Below, one piece after another: positions 38,470 through 48,836 of a stretch of 64,000 bases of DNA. Position numbers and translations under genes: made by a program. Within the stretch, counting starts at the first letter, position 1. Each line of letters starts with the position of its first letter. The notes under the pieces are model-generated. The model was not told the DNA's origin, searched no databases, and saw only the letters and a list, made by a program, of their open reading frames with translations. The DNA comes from Evansella cellulosilytica DSM 2522 (GTDB taxonomy: Bacteria > Bacillota > Bacilli > Bacillales > Salisediminibacteriaceae), in assembly GCF_000177235.2 (NCBI RefSeq), contig NC_014829.1, forward strand, positions 2,542,001-2,606,000, read 5' to 3'.

Positions 38470-38766
38470 TAGTTTTTCGCCCTTTCGTTAAATAAGAGAA
38501 TTTATAAAATCTACTACAGCACTAAGCGTAGTATCTGCGACTCCACTTAGACGTCTACTCTTAAAGTGCCAATCACCACTTCGAGTCAAACTCTTGTCTA
38601 GCATAACAGTTATTTCGATGCCTAATGAGATATTTCCTCTTTCTAAACGAAAAAACACTTTTAAGTGTATTGTTAGTGAATATAGTAATAACCTTTGTAT
38701 TTCTCTTTTCAGATGCTAAATAATATCGTACAATATAGAGCAGATGTATGGAAGAGGTGAAGGCTG

Positions 38767-39201
38767 ATGCCAAACGATCTATTTATGTGGATAATCGTCC
38801 TATGGTCTATTTTTTTGGCAGGAACGGTTGGTATCGGAGGATTCTTTATGTTTCGTAAGTTTTTAAAAAGAATGCCCAAGCAAGATGGAAAATCTATTCT
38901 TGATTGGCAAGAGCATTATATCAATGAAACGAGACATTTATGGTCTGAAGATCAAAAAGAATTTTTAAATGAATTAGTAGAACCTGTACCCGAACTATTT
39001 CGCGACATTGCGAAGGGAACAATTGCTGGTAAAATCGGAGAATTAGCTTTAAAGGAAAACGTAGACAGCATGACTGATGATATTATTATAAAAGGTTACA
39101 TATCGGCTACTCCGAAAAGAGATCATAAGTTTCTTGTGAAAAAACTGAAGGAAAAAAATATAGACATCAAACAATATGAAAGTTATTTCCAAAAAAATTA
39201 A
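38767..39201 (+). CDS. DUF2621 family membrane protein (YneK-like)
   Basis: A 144-aa protein with an N-terminal membrane helix (about 7-28) and a soluble part (DWQEHYINETRHLWSEDQKE, LVEPVPELFRDIAKGTIAGK, KRDHKFLVKKLKEK). Size and layout match YneK of B. subtilis, whose gene lies in the same yne region there. GAGGTGAAG precedes the ATG. Function unknown. Confidence 0.65.
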   Translation: MPNDLFMWIIVLWSIFLAGTVGIGGFFMFRKFLKRMPKQDGKSILDWQEHYINETRHLWSEDQKEFLNELVEPVPELFRDIAKGTIAGKIGELALKENVDSMTDDIIIKGYISATPKRDHKFLVKKLKEKNIDIKQYESYFQKN

Positions 39202-39255
39202 AGCCGAATATTAGTAAAAGAGGGCTAAGTGGCTTCACTCGCCACACATTGCATA

Positions 39256-39300
39256 AAGGAAGACTCAGTAGGTATAATGATCCTATTGAGCCTTCCTTTT
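39256..39300 (+). terminator. terminator after DUF2621 gene
   Basis: AAGGAAGACTCAGTAGG with CCTATTGAGCCTTCCTT (two mismatches), followed by TTTTTC. Confidence 0.75.
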
Positions 39301-39378
39301 TCTTACGTACAGTTTTCTTATTTGTATTAGGTTCGAATCCCAAAATTTATTTTGGGAAACCATTGTTATTCATATTGC

Positions 39379-39588
39379 TTATGAGACAACATCATATCCT
39401 TGATCGTCAATTTCTGACTTCAACTTATCTAATGACACTTTACTATCTTCAAATTGAACTGTAACATTATTTTCTTCTAAGTTAACCTCAGCCGAAACAA
39501 CACCATCAACGCTTTTAAGTGCTCCTTCTACAGCTGATTTACAATGCCCACATGTCATACCATTAACTTGAATAACTTCTTTTTTCAT
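39379..39588 (-). CDS. copZ: copper chaperone CopZ
   Basis: A 69-aa HMA-domain protein with the Cu-binding motif GMTCGHC. It carries Cu(I) to CopA and to CsoR. AAGGAG lies 8 nt before the ATG. Last gene of csoR-copA-copZ. Confidence 0.93.
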   Translation of the reverse strand: MKKEVIQVNGMTCGHCKSAVEGALKSVDGVVSAEVNLEENNVTVQFEDSKVSLDKLKSEIDDQGYDVVS

Positions 39589-39636
39589 TCTATTCACTCC
39601 TTAATATGCTCTTCATGTTTTATGAAATATTTATCC

Positions 39637-42018
39637 TTACATCTTTACGCGCTTTAAACGCAAAGCATTGGATACAACTGATACAGAACTAAATGCCATT
39701 GCAGCCCCAGCAATCCATGGTGCTAGTAGCCCAAACGCTGCTATCGGAAGTCCTACTGAGTTATATATAAATGCCCAAAATAAATTTTGCTTTATATTTC
39801 TCATTGTCAGACGACTCAGACGAATCGCTTGTGGAATAGAACGTAAATCTCCACGCATAAGCGTAATATCTGAAGCTTCCATCGCTATATCAGTCCCAGT
39901 TCCAATTGCCATACCGATATCAGCCGTTGCTAATGCAGGAGCATCATTTATACCATCTCCAACCATAATCACTTTCTTCCCTAATTTCTGCAATGCTTTC
40001 ACTTTTTCTGCTTTATCTTCAGGTAGTATTTCTGAGAAAATGTCATCGATTTCCACTTGTGCTGCAATAGCTTTCGCAGTACGTTCATTGTCACCTGTTA
40101 ACATAATAATTTGATATCCCATTCTCTTTAGATGCCTAACCGCTTCTAACGATGTTTCCTTCACTTGATCTGCTACTGCAACGATACCAGCGATTTTATT
40201 ATCTATACTTATTAGCATCGCTGTTTTTCCTTCTGACTCTAAGTCTCTTAATGTTTGCTCCTGTTCAGACACATCAATGTCGTGTTTATGCATTAATTTT
40301 CTCGTACCAATAAATATGACACTGTCATCATATTCTGCACGTAGTCCATGTCCTGGTATCGCTTCAAAGTTTGCAACAGGTCGAAGCTCTAATTTTCTCT
40401 CTTTAGCTTCCCTTACAATCGATTCTCCTAACGGGTGTTCAGAATGTGCTTCTACAGAAGCAGCCAATGCTAATAAGCTATTCACTTCCCAATCATCATT
40501 TGCTATAACATTAGTAACTTCTGGTTCACCCTTCGTTATTGTACCAGTTTTATCAAGAACGATTGTATCTGTTTTATGTGCTTTTTCTAAATGCTCTCCA
40601 CCTTTAAAAAGAATCCCGTTTTCTGCCCCTTTACCAGTACCAACCATGATAGATGTCGGAGTAGCTAGTCCTAGTGCACAAGGACAAGCGATTACTAAAA
40701 CTGCAGTAAAGTTAATAAGCGCATCTTGGAAAGTCGCTCCTGCAAAAAAGTACCAGCCTACAAATGAAATAACGGCAATCACAACTGCTGCTGGAACAAA
40801 GTAGCCAGATATAATATCGACCATCCGCTGAATGGGTGCTTTCGACCCTTGTGCTTCTTCTACAACTTTAATAATTTGTGATAAGGTGGTTTCTTTTCCT
40901 ACCTTGGTTGCCTTAAAGGTAAACGTACCATGTTTATTTACAGTTGCACCAATGACACCATCACCCGTTTTTTTATCAATTGGTATACTTTCACCAGTAA
41001 GCATTGATTCATCAACAGTAGAATGTCCTTCTATAACCATACCGTCAACTGGGATTTTTTCACCAGGTCTAACCCTTACATGGTCGTCTAGTTGCACTTC
41101 CTCGATAGGAATTTGGACTTCTTGACCATTTTGTATTACCGTTGCGAGCTTAGGCTGTAAGCCGATTAGCTTTTTTATCGCTTCGGAAGTTCTTCCTTTA
41201 GCCCTTGCTTCAAGAAGCTTTCCAAGTAATACTAACGTAATAATAATCGCACTCGTTTCAAAGAACAAATAAACTTCTCCAACTAACACTAGGTAAACCG
41301 AATAAACATAGGCAGCTGTAGTTCCCATTGCCACGAGTACATCCATATTTGCGCTTTTTCCACGAAGAGACTTATATGCTCCTCGATAAAATTGCCACCC
41401 TGCGTAAAATTGTACAGGTGTTGCCAATGCCCACTGTAAATATCCATTCATTAACCAATGGGGTAAAAGCATTTCTTCAGGATAAAAGTGGTCGACCATC
41501 GTTATAAATAAAGGAAGCGATAAGATCATCGAAAATATGAATAAAAATTTCTGCTTCCGAATTGACTTATCCTTTGGATCTTCCTTTTCTTGTACTGCCT
41601 CATGCCGCTTCGCCTTAAACCCTAGCTTTTCAATTCTTTCAACGATAGACGATTCATTTGTAACACCCGGAGTATAAGATATTGTTCCTCTTTCCATCGC
41701 TAAGTTTACATTTGCTACCGTCACACCTTCATGTTTGTTCAATACTTTTTCTATTCTCGCTGAACAGGCCGCACAGGTCATGCCTGATATATCTAAGTCA
41801 AGCTTTTCTTCCTTCACACCATATCCTAGTTTTTCAATCTTTTCGACTATCTCATTTGGACTAGTAGTATCTTCCTCGTACTCAACTGTTGCCTTCTCCA
41901 TTGCTAAGTTTACAGATGCTGTTACACCTGTTTGTTTATTTAATACCTTCTCTATTCTAGAAGAACACGCAGCACATGTCATACCCTCAATCGGTATTTG
42001 TAAACGTTTCGTGCTCAT
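39637..42018 (-). CDS. copA: Cu(I)-exporting P1B-type ATPase CopA
   Basis: A 793-aa pump with two N-terminal HMA domains ([26 protein letters not shown]), the membrane CPC motif ([14 protein letters not shown]), phosphorylation motif [22 protein letters not shown] (HP) and [12 protein letters not shown]. It expels cytosolic copper. 18 bp downstream of csoR and 48 bp upstream of copZ, one operon. Confidence 0.97.
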   Translation of the reverse strand: MSTKRLQIPIEGMTCAACSSRIEKVLNKQTGVTASVNLAMEKATVEYEEDTTSPNEIVEKIEKLGYGVKEEKLDLDISGMTCAACSARIEKVLNKHEGVTVANVNLAMERGTISYTPGVTNESSIVERIEKLGFKAKRHEAVQEKEDPKDKSIRKQKFLFIFSMILSLPLFITMVDHFYPEEMLLPHWLMNGYLQWALATPVQFYAGWQFYRGAYKSLRGKSANMDVLVAMGTTAAYVYSVYLVLVGEVYLFFETSAIIITLVLLGKLLEARAKGRTSEAIKKLIGLQPKLATVIQNGQEVQIPIEEVQLDDHVRVRPGEKIPVDGMVIEGHSTVDESMLTGESIPIDKKTGDGVIGATVNKHGTFTFKATKVGKETTLSQIIKVVEEAQGSKAPIQRMVDIISGYFVPAAVVIAVISFVGWYFFAGATFQDALINFTAVLVIACPCALGLATPTSIMVGTGKGAENGILFKGGEHLEKAHKTDTIVLDKTGTITKGEPEVTNVIANDDWEVNSLLALAASVEAHSEHPLGESIVREAKERKLELRPVANFEAIPGHGLRAEYDDSVIFIGTRKLMHKHDIDVSEQEQTLRDLESEGKTAMLISIDNKIAGIVAVADQVKETSLEAVRHLKRMGYQIIMLTGDNERTAKAIAAQVEIDDIFSEILPEDKAEKVKALQKLGKKVIMVGDGINDAPALATADIGMAIGTGTDIAMEASDITLMRGDLRSIPQAIRLSRLTMRNIKQNLFWAFIYNSVGLPIAAFGLLAPWIAGAAMAFSSVSVVSNALRLKRVKM

Positions 42019-42036
42019 ATTATGTCACGACCTTTC

Positions 42037-42360
42037 TTATTTAGAGAATTGCTGTATTACCTTCATTAGTTCATTGATCGCTTCGTCACCTTCACCATTT
42101 GCAACAGCATGAGAAACACATCCGCGTGTATGATCCTCTAATAAATGGTAGCCAACTTTTTTTAAGGCAGCATTAATTGCGGATAGCTGAACTAGTATAT
42201 CAACACAATAGCGGTCTTCCTCTATCATCCTTTGAATTCCACGCACTTGTCCCTCGACTCTTTTCAACCGCTGCATGAGCGCTTTTTTTTCATCTTCCGT
42301 ACGCATAGCACCAGGCTTGTTATTTTCAATTAAAGGAATGTTTAATTTATCATCCATCAT
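42037..42360 (-). CDS. csoR: copper-sensing repressor CsoR
   Basis: A 107-aa all-helical repressor. LMQRLKRVEGQVRGIQRMIE is the DNA-facing helix of the family. Cu ligands are Cys in RYCVDIL and His/Cys in YHLLEDHTRGC. I chose ATG 42360 with GAGGTG upstream. It should release DNA on binding Cu(I) and induce the operon. Confidence 0.93.
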   Translation of the reverse strand: MMDDKLNIPLIENNKPGAMRTEDEKKALMQRLKRVEGQVRGIQRMIEEDRYCVDILVQLSAINAALKKVGYHLLEDHTRGCVSHAVANGEGDEAINELMKVIQQFSK

Positions 42361-42411
42361 TGTAGTCACCTCATTCATTCATATTCCATCGTGATCCATC
42401 ACACACTTAAT

Positions 42412-42440
42412 ACTATACCCCCGCTACGTATAATAGTCAA
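42412..42440 (-). promoter_or_regulatory. csoR-copA-copZ promoter with CsoR-like operator
   Basis: Minus strand: TTGACT (42435-42440), 17-nt spacer, TATAGT (42412-42417). The spacer carries TACGTAGCGGGGGTA, a G-rich pseudo-palindrome like known CsoR boxes, so the repressor would lie between -35 and -10. Confidence 0.7.
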
Positions 42441-42484
42441 CTAACTTAAACTATATGATTTCTCTGATTATGTACATGCATATT

Positions 42485-42520
42485 AAAAGTTGACTCAAAC
42501 AACCTTTTGAGTCAACTTTT
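42485..42520. terminator. GACTCAAAA-family hairpin after DUF gene at 42536
   Basis: AAAAGTTGACTCAAA with TTTGAGTCAACTTTT and a short loop; A- and T-runs outside make it a good terminator on both strands. Confidence 0.85.
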
Positions 42521-42535
42521 TAGAATATACAAGCA

Positions 42536-43084
42536 CTATTTTTTGCTTAGCCACTCTTTTATATGAGGATGCTTTTCAATAGATGAGTTTATCGCATCAT
42601 TTCCAGACGTAGTAATGACCTCATAATAACTCTCGACATCTTCTAGTCCTCTGACTTTGGCGACAAGCTGTTTATTAAACGGAGTAATGATTATTTCTTC
42701 AATTGTTTTGTTTTGTATATCATAGAGATGATATATAGAATCGGTTTTTGCCTTACCTAATTCCTTCACCAACTGTTGATCATCTACCTTATGCTCTTCT
42801 ACAATCCATACACCGTCTGCTGAAGTTTGTTTTTCCTCTACAGATGGCTGTACATGATAAATATTTTGTAGTAGCTTAATTACTTCAGAAAAACCGATGA
42901 AAAGCATACCAATAATGAAACCAATAACCCACGTTTCTATTAATACATATAGTGATGAACTATTATCAAAGAAGCTAGCATGGTTAGCTAAAATAAGACC
43001 TGCAATGAAAAAAAATCCTATTATAAATATCCCAATATAAAATAAAGTGACTCCAATTATATTTTTCTCTCTTATGTATTGCAT
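42536..43084 (-). CDS. two-helix membrane protein, unknown
   Basis: A 182-aa protein with two membrane helices (about 10-34 and 47-67) and a C-terminal cytosolic domain (VELGKAKTDS-type helix, KTIEEIIITPFNKQLVAKVR). No family recognised. Monocistronic between two terminators. Confidence 0.75.
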   Translation of the reverse strand: MQYIREKNIIGVTLFYIGIFIIGFFFIAGLILANHASFFDNSSSLYVLIETWVIGFIIGMLFIGFSEVIKLLQNIYHVQPSVEEKQTSADGVWIVEEHKVDDQQLVKELGKAKTDSIYHLYDIQNKTIEEIIITPFNKQLVAKVRGLEDVESYYEVITTSGNDAINSSIEKHPHIKEWLSKK

Positions 43085-43344
43085 CTCTGTTCTCCTCTCA
43101 TTTTTTTATAAAGAGTATTTCTATATTTAAAGATGTAATCCCTTTAAAATTAAAAGAAGAAATGTGTATGAATCTCTATCTAATACATGATCGTATAAAG
43201 CTGCAATAAAAATTGGCTAAAGAAAGTGACTAATCTTATCTATAGCAATTCCTGGCAATAGCTCCACTCTCCGTGCGCCCACTCTAAAATCTATTTGTTG
43301 TAGCGGTTCCATACAACGAAAGATTGACTAAAAACAGGAAAATC
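43085..43344. other. gene-free stretch
   Basis: I see no open frame with a ribosome binding site and no convincing RNA motif between the membrane-protein gene start and the terminator at 43345. Confidence 0.5.
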
Positions 43345-43390
43345 AGAGGGCACTGAAAAATGGTGTTCTTTCACTTTTCAAGTGCCCTCT
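43345..43390 (-). terminator. terminator of ABC exporter/SRPBCC operon
   Basis: AGAGGGCACT with AGTGCCCTCT at the ends of a longer imperfect hairpin, 22 bp after the SRPBCC gene stop. Confidence 0.75.
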
Positions 43391-43412
43391 TTAGTCAACC
43401 TCTTTGTTTATA

Positions 43413-43850
43413 TTATTTTTCTAATTCTTTTTTTACTACTTGTAAATGATCCCCGTCTTCTTTTTTCATCATCCTCGCTAGGAGGAAACGAAAAAGCTTT
43501 GTGCGTAGTGATTCGCCTATGACTTCCCCTTCAAATACGACACTAATCCCTTCATCCGTCTCTCTTTTCCTAAACGAGTATGTGTATATTACTTTCATGC
43601 CGTTTGACTTTGTAGAGAACACAATAAGATCGTTTTCTACCAATTCAACAATTTCTAATTCACTTGAGACTCTATGCCCTGATATTTCACGAATTTCTTC
43701 GTACCGAGCTCCCACACCAATCGTGTCATTGAGCTTATTTACTTCAATAACCTTCACGAACATATTAGTACGATTTTCTGGATTAGATAAATAATCATAT
43801 ATAGGTGATACTGGTACTTTAAATATTTGAAAATCAACTACATCAGCCAT
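43413..43850 (-). CDS. SRPBCC (START/polyketide-cyclase fold) protein
   Basis: A 145-aa protein: VVDFQIFKVPVSPIYDYLSN start, RYEEIREISGHRVSSELEIV, IVFSTKSNGMKVIYTYSFRK and a C-terminal helix. This is the helix-grip pocket that binds hydrophobic ligands. GGAGG lies before ATG 43850. It lies 22 bp after the ABC exporter genes, so it may share their operon. Ligand unknown. Confidence 0.8.
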   Translation of the reverse strand: MADVVDFQIFKVPVSPIYDYLSNPENRTNMFVKVIEVNKLNDTIGVGARYEEIREISGHRVSSELEIVELVENDLIVFSTKSNGMKVIYTYSFRKRETDEGISVVFEGEVIGESLRTKLFRFLLARMMKKEDGDHLQVVKKELEK

Positions 43851-43872
43851 GACATTCCTCCAATACAGCATA

Positions 43873-45672
43873 TTATTCTATCGATATTTCCTCTAGTTTT
43901 TCTGCCCCTTGTTGCAATAGGTACATTTTATGATATAGTCCTTTTTCGTTTAAAAGTTCAAGATGTGTACCTCTTTCTACGATCTCACCTTGATGAAGTA
44001 CTAATATTTGGTCTGCATCTTTAATCGTTGAGAGACGATGAGCGATAGCGATCGTTGTTCTTCCACGTCTCATTTTTTCAAGCGCTTGCTGAATGATAGT
44101 TTCTGTCTCTGTATCAACATTTGCTGTCGCTTCATCTAGAATAAGAATTTTCGGTTGTTTCGCCATTGTTCTTGCAAACGAAAGGAGCTGCCTTTGCCCA
44201 CTAGAAAAGGTTGAACCACGTTCTCCTAATATCGTATCATACCCTTTTGGTAAACGCTCAATAAACGGGTGTGCATGAACAAACTTGGCTGCATTGATTA
44301 CCTGTTCATCATTAATCGTGTGATCATATAAACGAATATTATGTTTAATGTCACCGACGTAAACAAACGGATCCTGTAGGACTAATCCTAATTTTGATCG
44401 CAGTTCCTGGTTATCATACTGGTTGATTGGTATACCATCAATAAAAATTTCACCATTCTCTATATGATAAAAACGCATAAGTAGATTAATAATGGAACTT
44501 TTCCCACTCCCTGTGTGACCAACTAGTGCGATTGTTTCCCCTTCTTTCACAGAAAAATTGATATTTTTTAAAACATCTTGTTTACCATCATATGAAAAAG
44601 TAACATTTTTAAACTCGATTTCTCCACGGCTTATAAGATGTTTTCCTTCCCCTCTTTTTTCCGGTCCAATTTCATCATGGTCCATTAATCGAAATACTCT
44701 GCCAGCAGATATCATCGCTTGTTGAAAAACAGAAAGGCGTTGCATCATTTGGTTGACAGGCTCAAAAAAGCGATCTAAATAATTTACAAACGCGTATAGT
44801 ACTCCAATTTCAATAGGACTATTTAAGGACATGATACCAAAATAACTGAGCACGAGTACAAGTGCCATAATCGAAATAAAATCAACAGCTGGACGTAATA
44901 AAAGACCATCAAGTTTAATACTTTTAAACCATGCTTCATGATGCTCTTGATTTATTTTTTGAAATTCTTTATTCATCCGTCTTTCTTGACGAAAAATTTG
45001 TACAATCTTCATTCCTTGAATAGACTCATTGATCCTTGCATTAAGCTGACTTAATTTCTCACTCATTTCTGCATAATACTTTGAGCTAAACCGTCTATAT
45101 AACTGCATAATAATAAATATAAATGGTAAAATGACTAAACAAAACAAGGCAAGCTGGACGTTTAAATAAAACATTGCTACAAACACACCGATGAGGAATA
45201 CAATATTTTGAACAAATATTGCCATCACACTGACATATAATTCCTTTACTTGCTCTGTATCATTTGTGATCCTTGAAACGAGTCCTCCTGTAGGAAACTG
45301 ATCAAAAAAGGACAAACCAAGCTTTTCTACTTTAGCAAAAATATCAATTCTTAGCTGCTGTATAATCTTTAATGCAATCTTTTGGAATAACAATAGTTGT
45401 GTATAGTTCATCGCCGCTGCTGTTAAATGTAATACAATATACCCTATACCTAAAATGAGAAGCGGTTGAAATTCAAAAATTCTCGGTGTTAAAAAATCGT
45501 CAATAAAAATTTTAATTAATATTGGGCCTAATAATTCAGCGCTCGTTCCACCGACCAATAAAATAAAGGCAATTACTAACCACTTCCAATGAGGCTTTGC
45601 ATAGCTCATCAACCGTTTAAACACGATACCTTGAGCTAAAGGGACGAGTAAATGCTTATGCCGTTCCATCAT
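43873..45672 (-). CDS. yheH: heterodimeric ABC multidrug exporter subunit, YheH/BmrD type
   Basis: A 599-aa half-transporter: six membrane helices (about 30-320), then an ATPase domain with Walker A GHTGSGKSS, signature FSSGQRQ, Walker B ILILDEATANVD with a normal catalytic Glu. It overlaps the upstream subunit by the 4-bp ATGA. This subunit should carry the competent ATP site contributions of the pair. Confidence 0.87.
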   Translation of the reverse strand: MMERHKHLLVPLAQGIVFKRLMSYAKPHWKWLVIAFILLVGGTSAELLGPILIKIFIDDFLTPRIFEFQPLLILGIGYIVLHLTAAAMNYTQLLLFQKIALKIIQQLRIDIFAKVEKLGLSFFDQFPTGGLVSRITNDTEQVKELYVSVMAIFVQNIVFLIGVFVAMFYLNVQLALFCLVILPFIFIIMQLYRRFSSKYYAEMSEKLSQLNARINESIQGMKIVQIFRQERRMNKEFQKINQEHHEAWFKSIKLDGLLLRPAVDFISIMALVLVLSYFGIMSLNSPIEIGVLYAFVNYLDRFFEPVNQMMQRLSVFQQAMISAGRVFRLMDHDEIGPEKRGEGKHLISRGEIEFKNVTFSYDGKQDVLKNINFSVKEGETIALVGHTGSGKSSIINLLMRFYHIENGEIFIDGIPINQYDNQELRSKLGLVLQDPFVYVGDIKHNIRLYDHTINDEQVINAAKFVHAHPFIERLPKGYDTILGERGSTFSSGQRQLLSFARTMAKQPKILILDEATANVDTETETIIQQALEKMRRGRTTIAIAHRLSTIKDADQILVLHQGEIVERGTHLELLNEKGLYHKMYLLQQGAEKLEEISIE

Positions 45673-47426
45673 GATGAAACTCCTCCCCTTTCTACTAAGG
45701 ATTCTAATTGTTGATGCTCATACATTTGCTTATACCAACCAGACTTTTTCATTAAAGATTCATGGTCTCCTAGTTCCATAATTTTTCCAAAATCTAATAC
45801 AACGATCAAATCAGCATGTTTTATCGCACTTAAACGATGTGCTGTTATAAGCGTTGTCTTACCTCTTCTAACTTTACGAAGCGCTTCTAGTATTCGTTCT
45901 TCTGTTTTTGCATCAACTGCTGACAATGAGTCATCTAAAATTAAAATTTCTGGATTAGCTAATAACGCTCTTGCAATAGAAATTCTCTGTTTTTGTCCAC
46001 CAGAAAGTGTTACACCACGTTCTCCAACAATGGTTTCGTAAGCCTCTTCAAATTGTAGAATGTCGTCATGAATAAAGGCTAGCTTTGCCGCATTAATAAT
46101 TTCATCATAGGTCGCCTCGGGTTTCGCAAAGGCTATGTTGTCAGCAATGGTTGCTGAGAATAAAAAATGATCCTGAGGGACATATCCGATTGAACCTCTT
46201 AAGGCATTTAATGTATAATTTTCAATTGGTGTATTTTCTACATTTATTGTTCCATCAGTAATATCGAATTCCCTCATTAACGCTTTTACTAAAGTCGTTT
46301 TTCCACTTCCGGTTCGACCTGCAATTCCTAACGTTTGCCCTCTTTTTAAACGGAAATGAATATCAGATAATACTGGCTGTTCTTCTTTGTTATATGAAAA
46401 CTGCTTAATTCGATACTCTATATCCCCTCTTGGCGACTCATCGTTCGCTGTTTGATTATCCTTTATTTCTTGTTCTACCATTAATAGTGCAGATATTCTA
46501 TCATAGGACGCTCTACCTCGTTCTACTATATTAAAAAGCATCCCAAAAGCAAGCATCGGCCAAATAAGTAAACCTAAATAAAGTGTGAAACTCGTTAATT
46601 GCCCTATCGATAACACATCTTGGACGACATACATTGATCCAAATACAATCGATAGAAAAAAGGAAAATCCGACGATAATGGAAATTGTTGGATCAAACAG
46701 TGCATCTACTTTAGCCACCTCTACGTTTTTCTGTACAACACGATCTGATTCCTTTTTAAAGGAATCCACTTCTTCATTTTCATACCCAAATGTTTTCGTC
46801 ACACGTATACTTGACATACTTTCTTGTACTTTATCATTTAAAGAAGAAAATGCTGCTTGTGCCTTTGAAAAACGATGATGTAACATGGAACCATATTTTG
46901 AAGTTGCAAGTGCCATAAATGGCATTGGAATGAGTGCAATGAGTGTTAACTCCCAACTGATCGTTACCGCCATCGTGACAATAACAAATCCCCCCATAGT
47001 TATCGAATCAACAAGTGTCAAAACGCCAACTCCTGCTGCTTGCTCAACAGCCCTTATATCATTCGTAGCATGAGCCATTAGGTCTCCTGTACGCCTTTTT
47101 TGATAAAATGAGGAGGACATGTTAGTAAAGTGTTCATATAATCTATTTCTCAACAATCTTGCTAATCTAATTGCCGCTCCGAAAATAAAAATACGCCATA
47201 CGTAACGTAGTATATAAACACTAATTGCTAATCCAAATAAAACTATCATCCATTGTACGATAATTGGCGTTGTTAACGTTCCACCATCAATATGGTCAAC
47301 GATAATTCCAACTACCAATGGTGGTATTAAAGATAAAAATGAAACAATCGCAAGAACTAAAATTCCGCCTATGTATTTCCCTTTTTCTCGTTTAAAATAC
47401 CACATTAAATCAATAAATACTTTCAT
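45669..47426 (-). CDS. yheI: heterodimeric ABC multidrug exporter subunit, YheI/BmrC type
   Basis: A 585-aa half-transporter: Walker A GRTGSGKTT, signature LSGGQKQR and Walker B ILILDDSLSAVD, in which the catalytic Glu is Asp, as in BmrC/YheI. One degenerate and one normal site is the mark of an asymmetric heterodimer. Length equals B. subtilis YheI. No attenuation leader or regulator gene is obvious upstream. Confidence 0.87.
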   Translation of the reverse strand: MKVFIDLMWYFKREKGKYIGGILVLAIVSFLSLIPPLVVGIIVDHIDGGTLTTPIIVQWMIVLFGLAISVYILRYVWRIFIFGAAIRLARLLRNRLYEHFTNMSSSFYQKRRTGDLMAHATNDIRAVEQAAGVGVLTLVDSITMGGFVIVTMAVTISWELTLIALIPMPFMALATSKYGSMLHHRFSKAQAAFSSLNDKVQESMSSIRVTKTFGYENEEVDSFKKESDRVVQKNVEVAKVDALFDPTISIIVGFSFFLSIVFGSMYVVQDVLSIGQLTSFTLYLGLLIWPMLAFGMLFNIVERGRASYDRISALLMVEQEIKDNQTANDESPRGDIEYRIKQFSYNKEEQPVLSDIHFRLKRGQTLGIAGRTGSGKTTLVKALMREFDITDGTINVENTPIENYTLNALRGSIGYVPQDHFLFSATIADNIAFAKPEATYDEIINAAKLAFIHDDILQFEEAYETIVGERGVTLSGGQKQRISIARALLANPEILILDDSLSAVDAKTEERILEALRKVRRGKTTLITAHRLSAIKHADLIVVLDFGKIMELGDHESLMKKSGWYKQMYEHQQLESLVERGGVSS

Positions 47427-47696
47427 ATACGTTTCCCCTCAAAATTAAAGATAAAAGACTATTACATCATATCAAAAAACATTTTTTCAGAAAAGCAATT
47501 TTTTACATTTCATTCACTATTTCGACACATTTATTTAGATTGGATCATTACAATCTCATAGGAGAGGAAAGCTACTATAAAAGGAAACAGAAGATCATTT
47601 TGATTGAGGTTGGCTTATCTATATAAGTGAAGTTTTTTGTAAGGGTAGACCTTGAAGTTAAACAGATTTTAAAGTAGATTTTATCTATTCATATGT
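47427..47696. other. gene-free stretch upstream of yheI-type gene
   Basis: AT-rich. It should contain the exporter promoter, but I see no strong -35/-10 pair, leader peptide or riboswitch. Confidence 0.4.
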
Positions 47697-47746
47697 AAAA
47701 AGGATGATTCAAAAGGATACGCTCTCCCCTTTTGAATCATCCTTTT
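47697..47746. terminator. GATTCAAAA variant hairpin below yneF
   Basis: AAAAAGGATGATTCAAAAGG with CCTTTTGAATCATCCTTTT. Both positions of one inner base pair differ from the other copies (GATTC/GAATC instead of GACTC/GAGTC), so pairing is kept. Confidence 0.85.
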
Positions 47747-47798
47747 AGCAATAACGATGCATGTCATTGCCAAATATGTTAGTAATAATATGCTTACA

Positions 47799-48014
47799 TT
47801 ACTTTACATTATTTTGCATTGCCTTCATCATTTGGTTTACTTTCTTTTGAGATGGATTCATCCCCATTTGCATCATCATCATTCTCAGCATTTTTTCGTT
47901 AATCGGTGGATTCTTTTTCATGTAATTCATCATATATTGACGAGCGATAAAGAAACCGAGTGCAACACCAGCAATTAATGATAATACGCCAATTAAAATA
48001 TATAGCCACAACAT
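47799..48014 (-). CDS. yneF: YneF family membrane protein (UPF0154)
   Basis: A 71-aa protein with one membrane helix ([20 protein letters not shown]) and the conserved Met-rich tail ([20 protein letters not shown]). Same neighbour order as B. subtilis (tkt, sirA, yneF). Function unknown. Confidence 0.92.
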   Translation of the reverse strand: MLWLYILIGVLSLIAGVALGFFIARQYMMNYMKKNPPINEKMLRMMMMQMGMNPSQKKVNQMMKAMQNNVK

Positions 48015-48129
48015 CTCAATAATGACCTCCTTTTACTCTATGCTGTCTCCAAAAATTATTTCCAATTCATGTAGAACCTAGTCCATTATAACGTAATGGC
48101 TTGTACATTTAAAGAGGTTAAAAAAATGT

Positions 48130-48582
48130 TTATATAGAATACTCTACAAGATCTAATGTACGAACTGGCTTTAGCCAACCATACCTTTGTTCTTCAAACT
48201 CCATAGCGATAAAACACTTATTGGAATGGCGAAGAACTTCAAAAAAACAAGCCTCTGCATCATATGTACCTTCTGAGAATAACGTAATATGGTGCTCATC
48301 CAAATACACACCTGCCTGGCTCTTTTTGTTTAATAGTCGTATGAAATGATTGTTTCCTTCCTTTGCATACCCTTTTTTCTCATGAAGTCTACTATATAAT
48401 AACTGATCAAGTTTTGATATATTAATTGATTCCTTAATAAAATGTATTTGCATATCTGTTACTTCCTTCAACCTACCATTTGCATAGCGGTTTTCTTGAA
48501 ACAAAGAAAACAGTTTTCCTTCTAAACCGAAGTATTCATTTGCGATGTGATCTTTGATAATATAAATATCATATTCTCTCAT
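48130..48582 (-). CDS. sirA: SirA, sporulation inhibitor of DNA replication initiation
   Basis: A 150-aa protein whose start (IYIIKDHIANEYFGLEGKLF), acidic middle and end (YDAEACFFEVLR, ALMEFEEQRYGWLKPVR-like block read as MEFEEQRYGWLKPVR) match SirA/YneE. Family knowledge: Spo0A~P induces SirA, which binds domain I of DnaA. GGAGG lies before ATG 48582. Between yneF and tkt as in B. subtilis. Confidence 0.85.
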   Translation of the reverse strand: MREYDIYIIKDHIANEYFGLEGKLFSLFQENRYANGRLKEVTDMQIHFIKESINISKLDQLLYSRLHEKKGYAKEGNNHFIRLLNKKSQAGVYLDEHHITLFSEGTYDAEACFFEVLRHSNKCFIAMEFEEQRYGWLKPVRTLDLVEYSI

Positions 48583-48783
48583 TACGATCGCCTCCATGAA
48601 TTACCTAACATTTATTCATTATATAAGATAGGAAAACAAACTGTTGTCACTTCTTGTAAAAAGTATTGACTACTTTTGTCAGCTGAAAGAAATATTTTTT
48701 CTACAGCCGTTTTCAGTGGTTTTCAGTGCTTATGGTACCCCTCCTTCTTTATCAAGTGACTATGAAAGCTTCGTACATGCTAA

Positions 48784-48824
48784 AAGGGTGACTCAAAAGT
48801 TAAAAATCACTTTGAGTCACCCTT
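48784..48824. terminator. GACTCAAAA-family hairpin after tkt
   Basis: AAGGGTGACTCAAA with TTTGAGTCACCCTT around a 13-nt loop, 13 bp after the tkt stop. Confidence 0.85.
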
Positions 48825-48836
48825 ATTAATCATTTT

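Noticed and set aside
38573-38773. 66-codon minus-strand frame upstream of the DUF2621 gene
   Set aside because: No RBS, no family pattern, and it covers the promoter of the plus-strand gene.
39335-39360. tRNA-like T-arm GGTTCGAATCCC
   Set aside because: No matching acceptor stem, D-arm or anticodon arm within 90 bp; the following CCCAAAA/TTTTGGG hairpin explains part of it as a copZ terminator.
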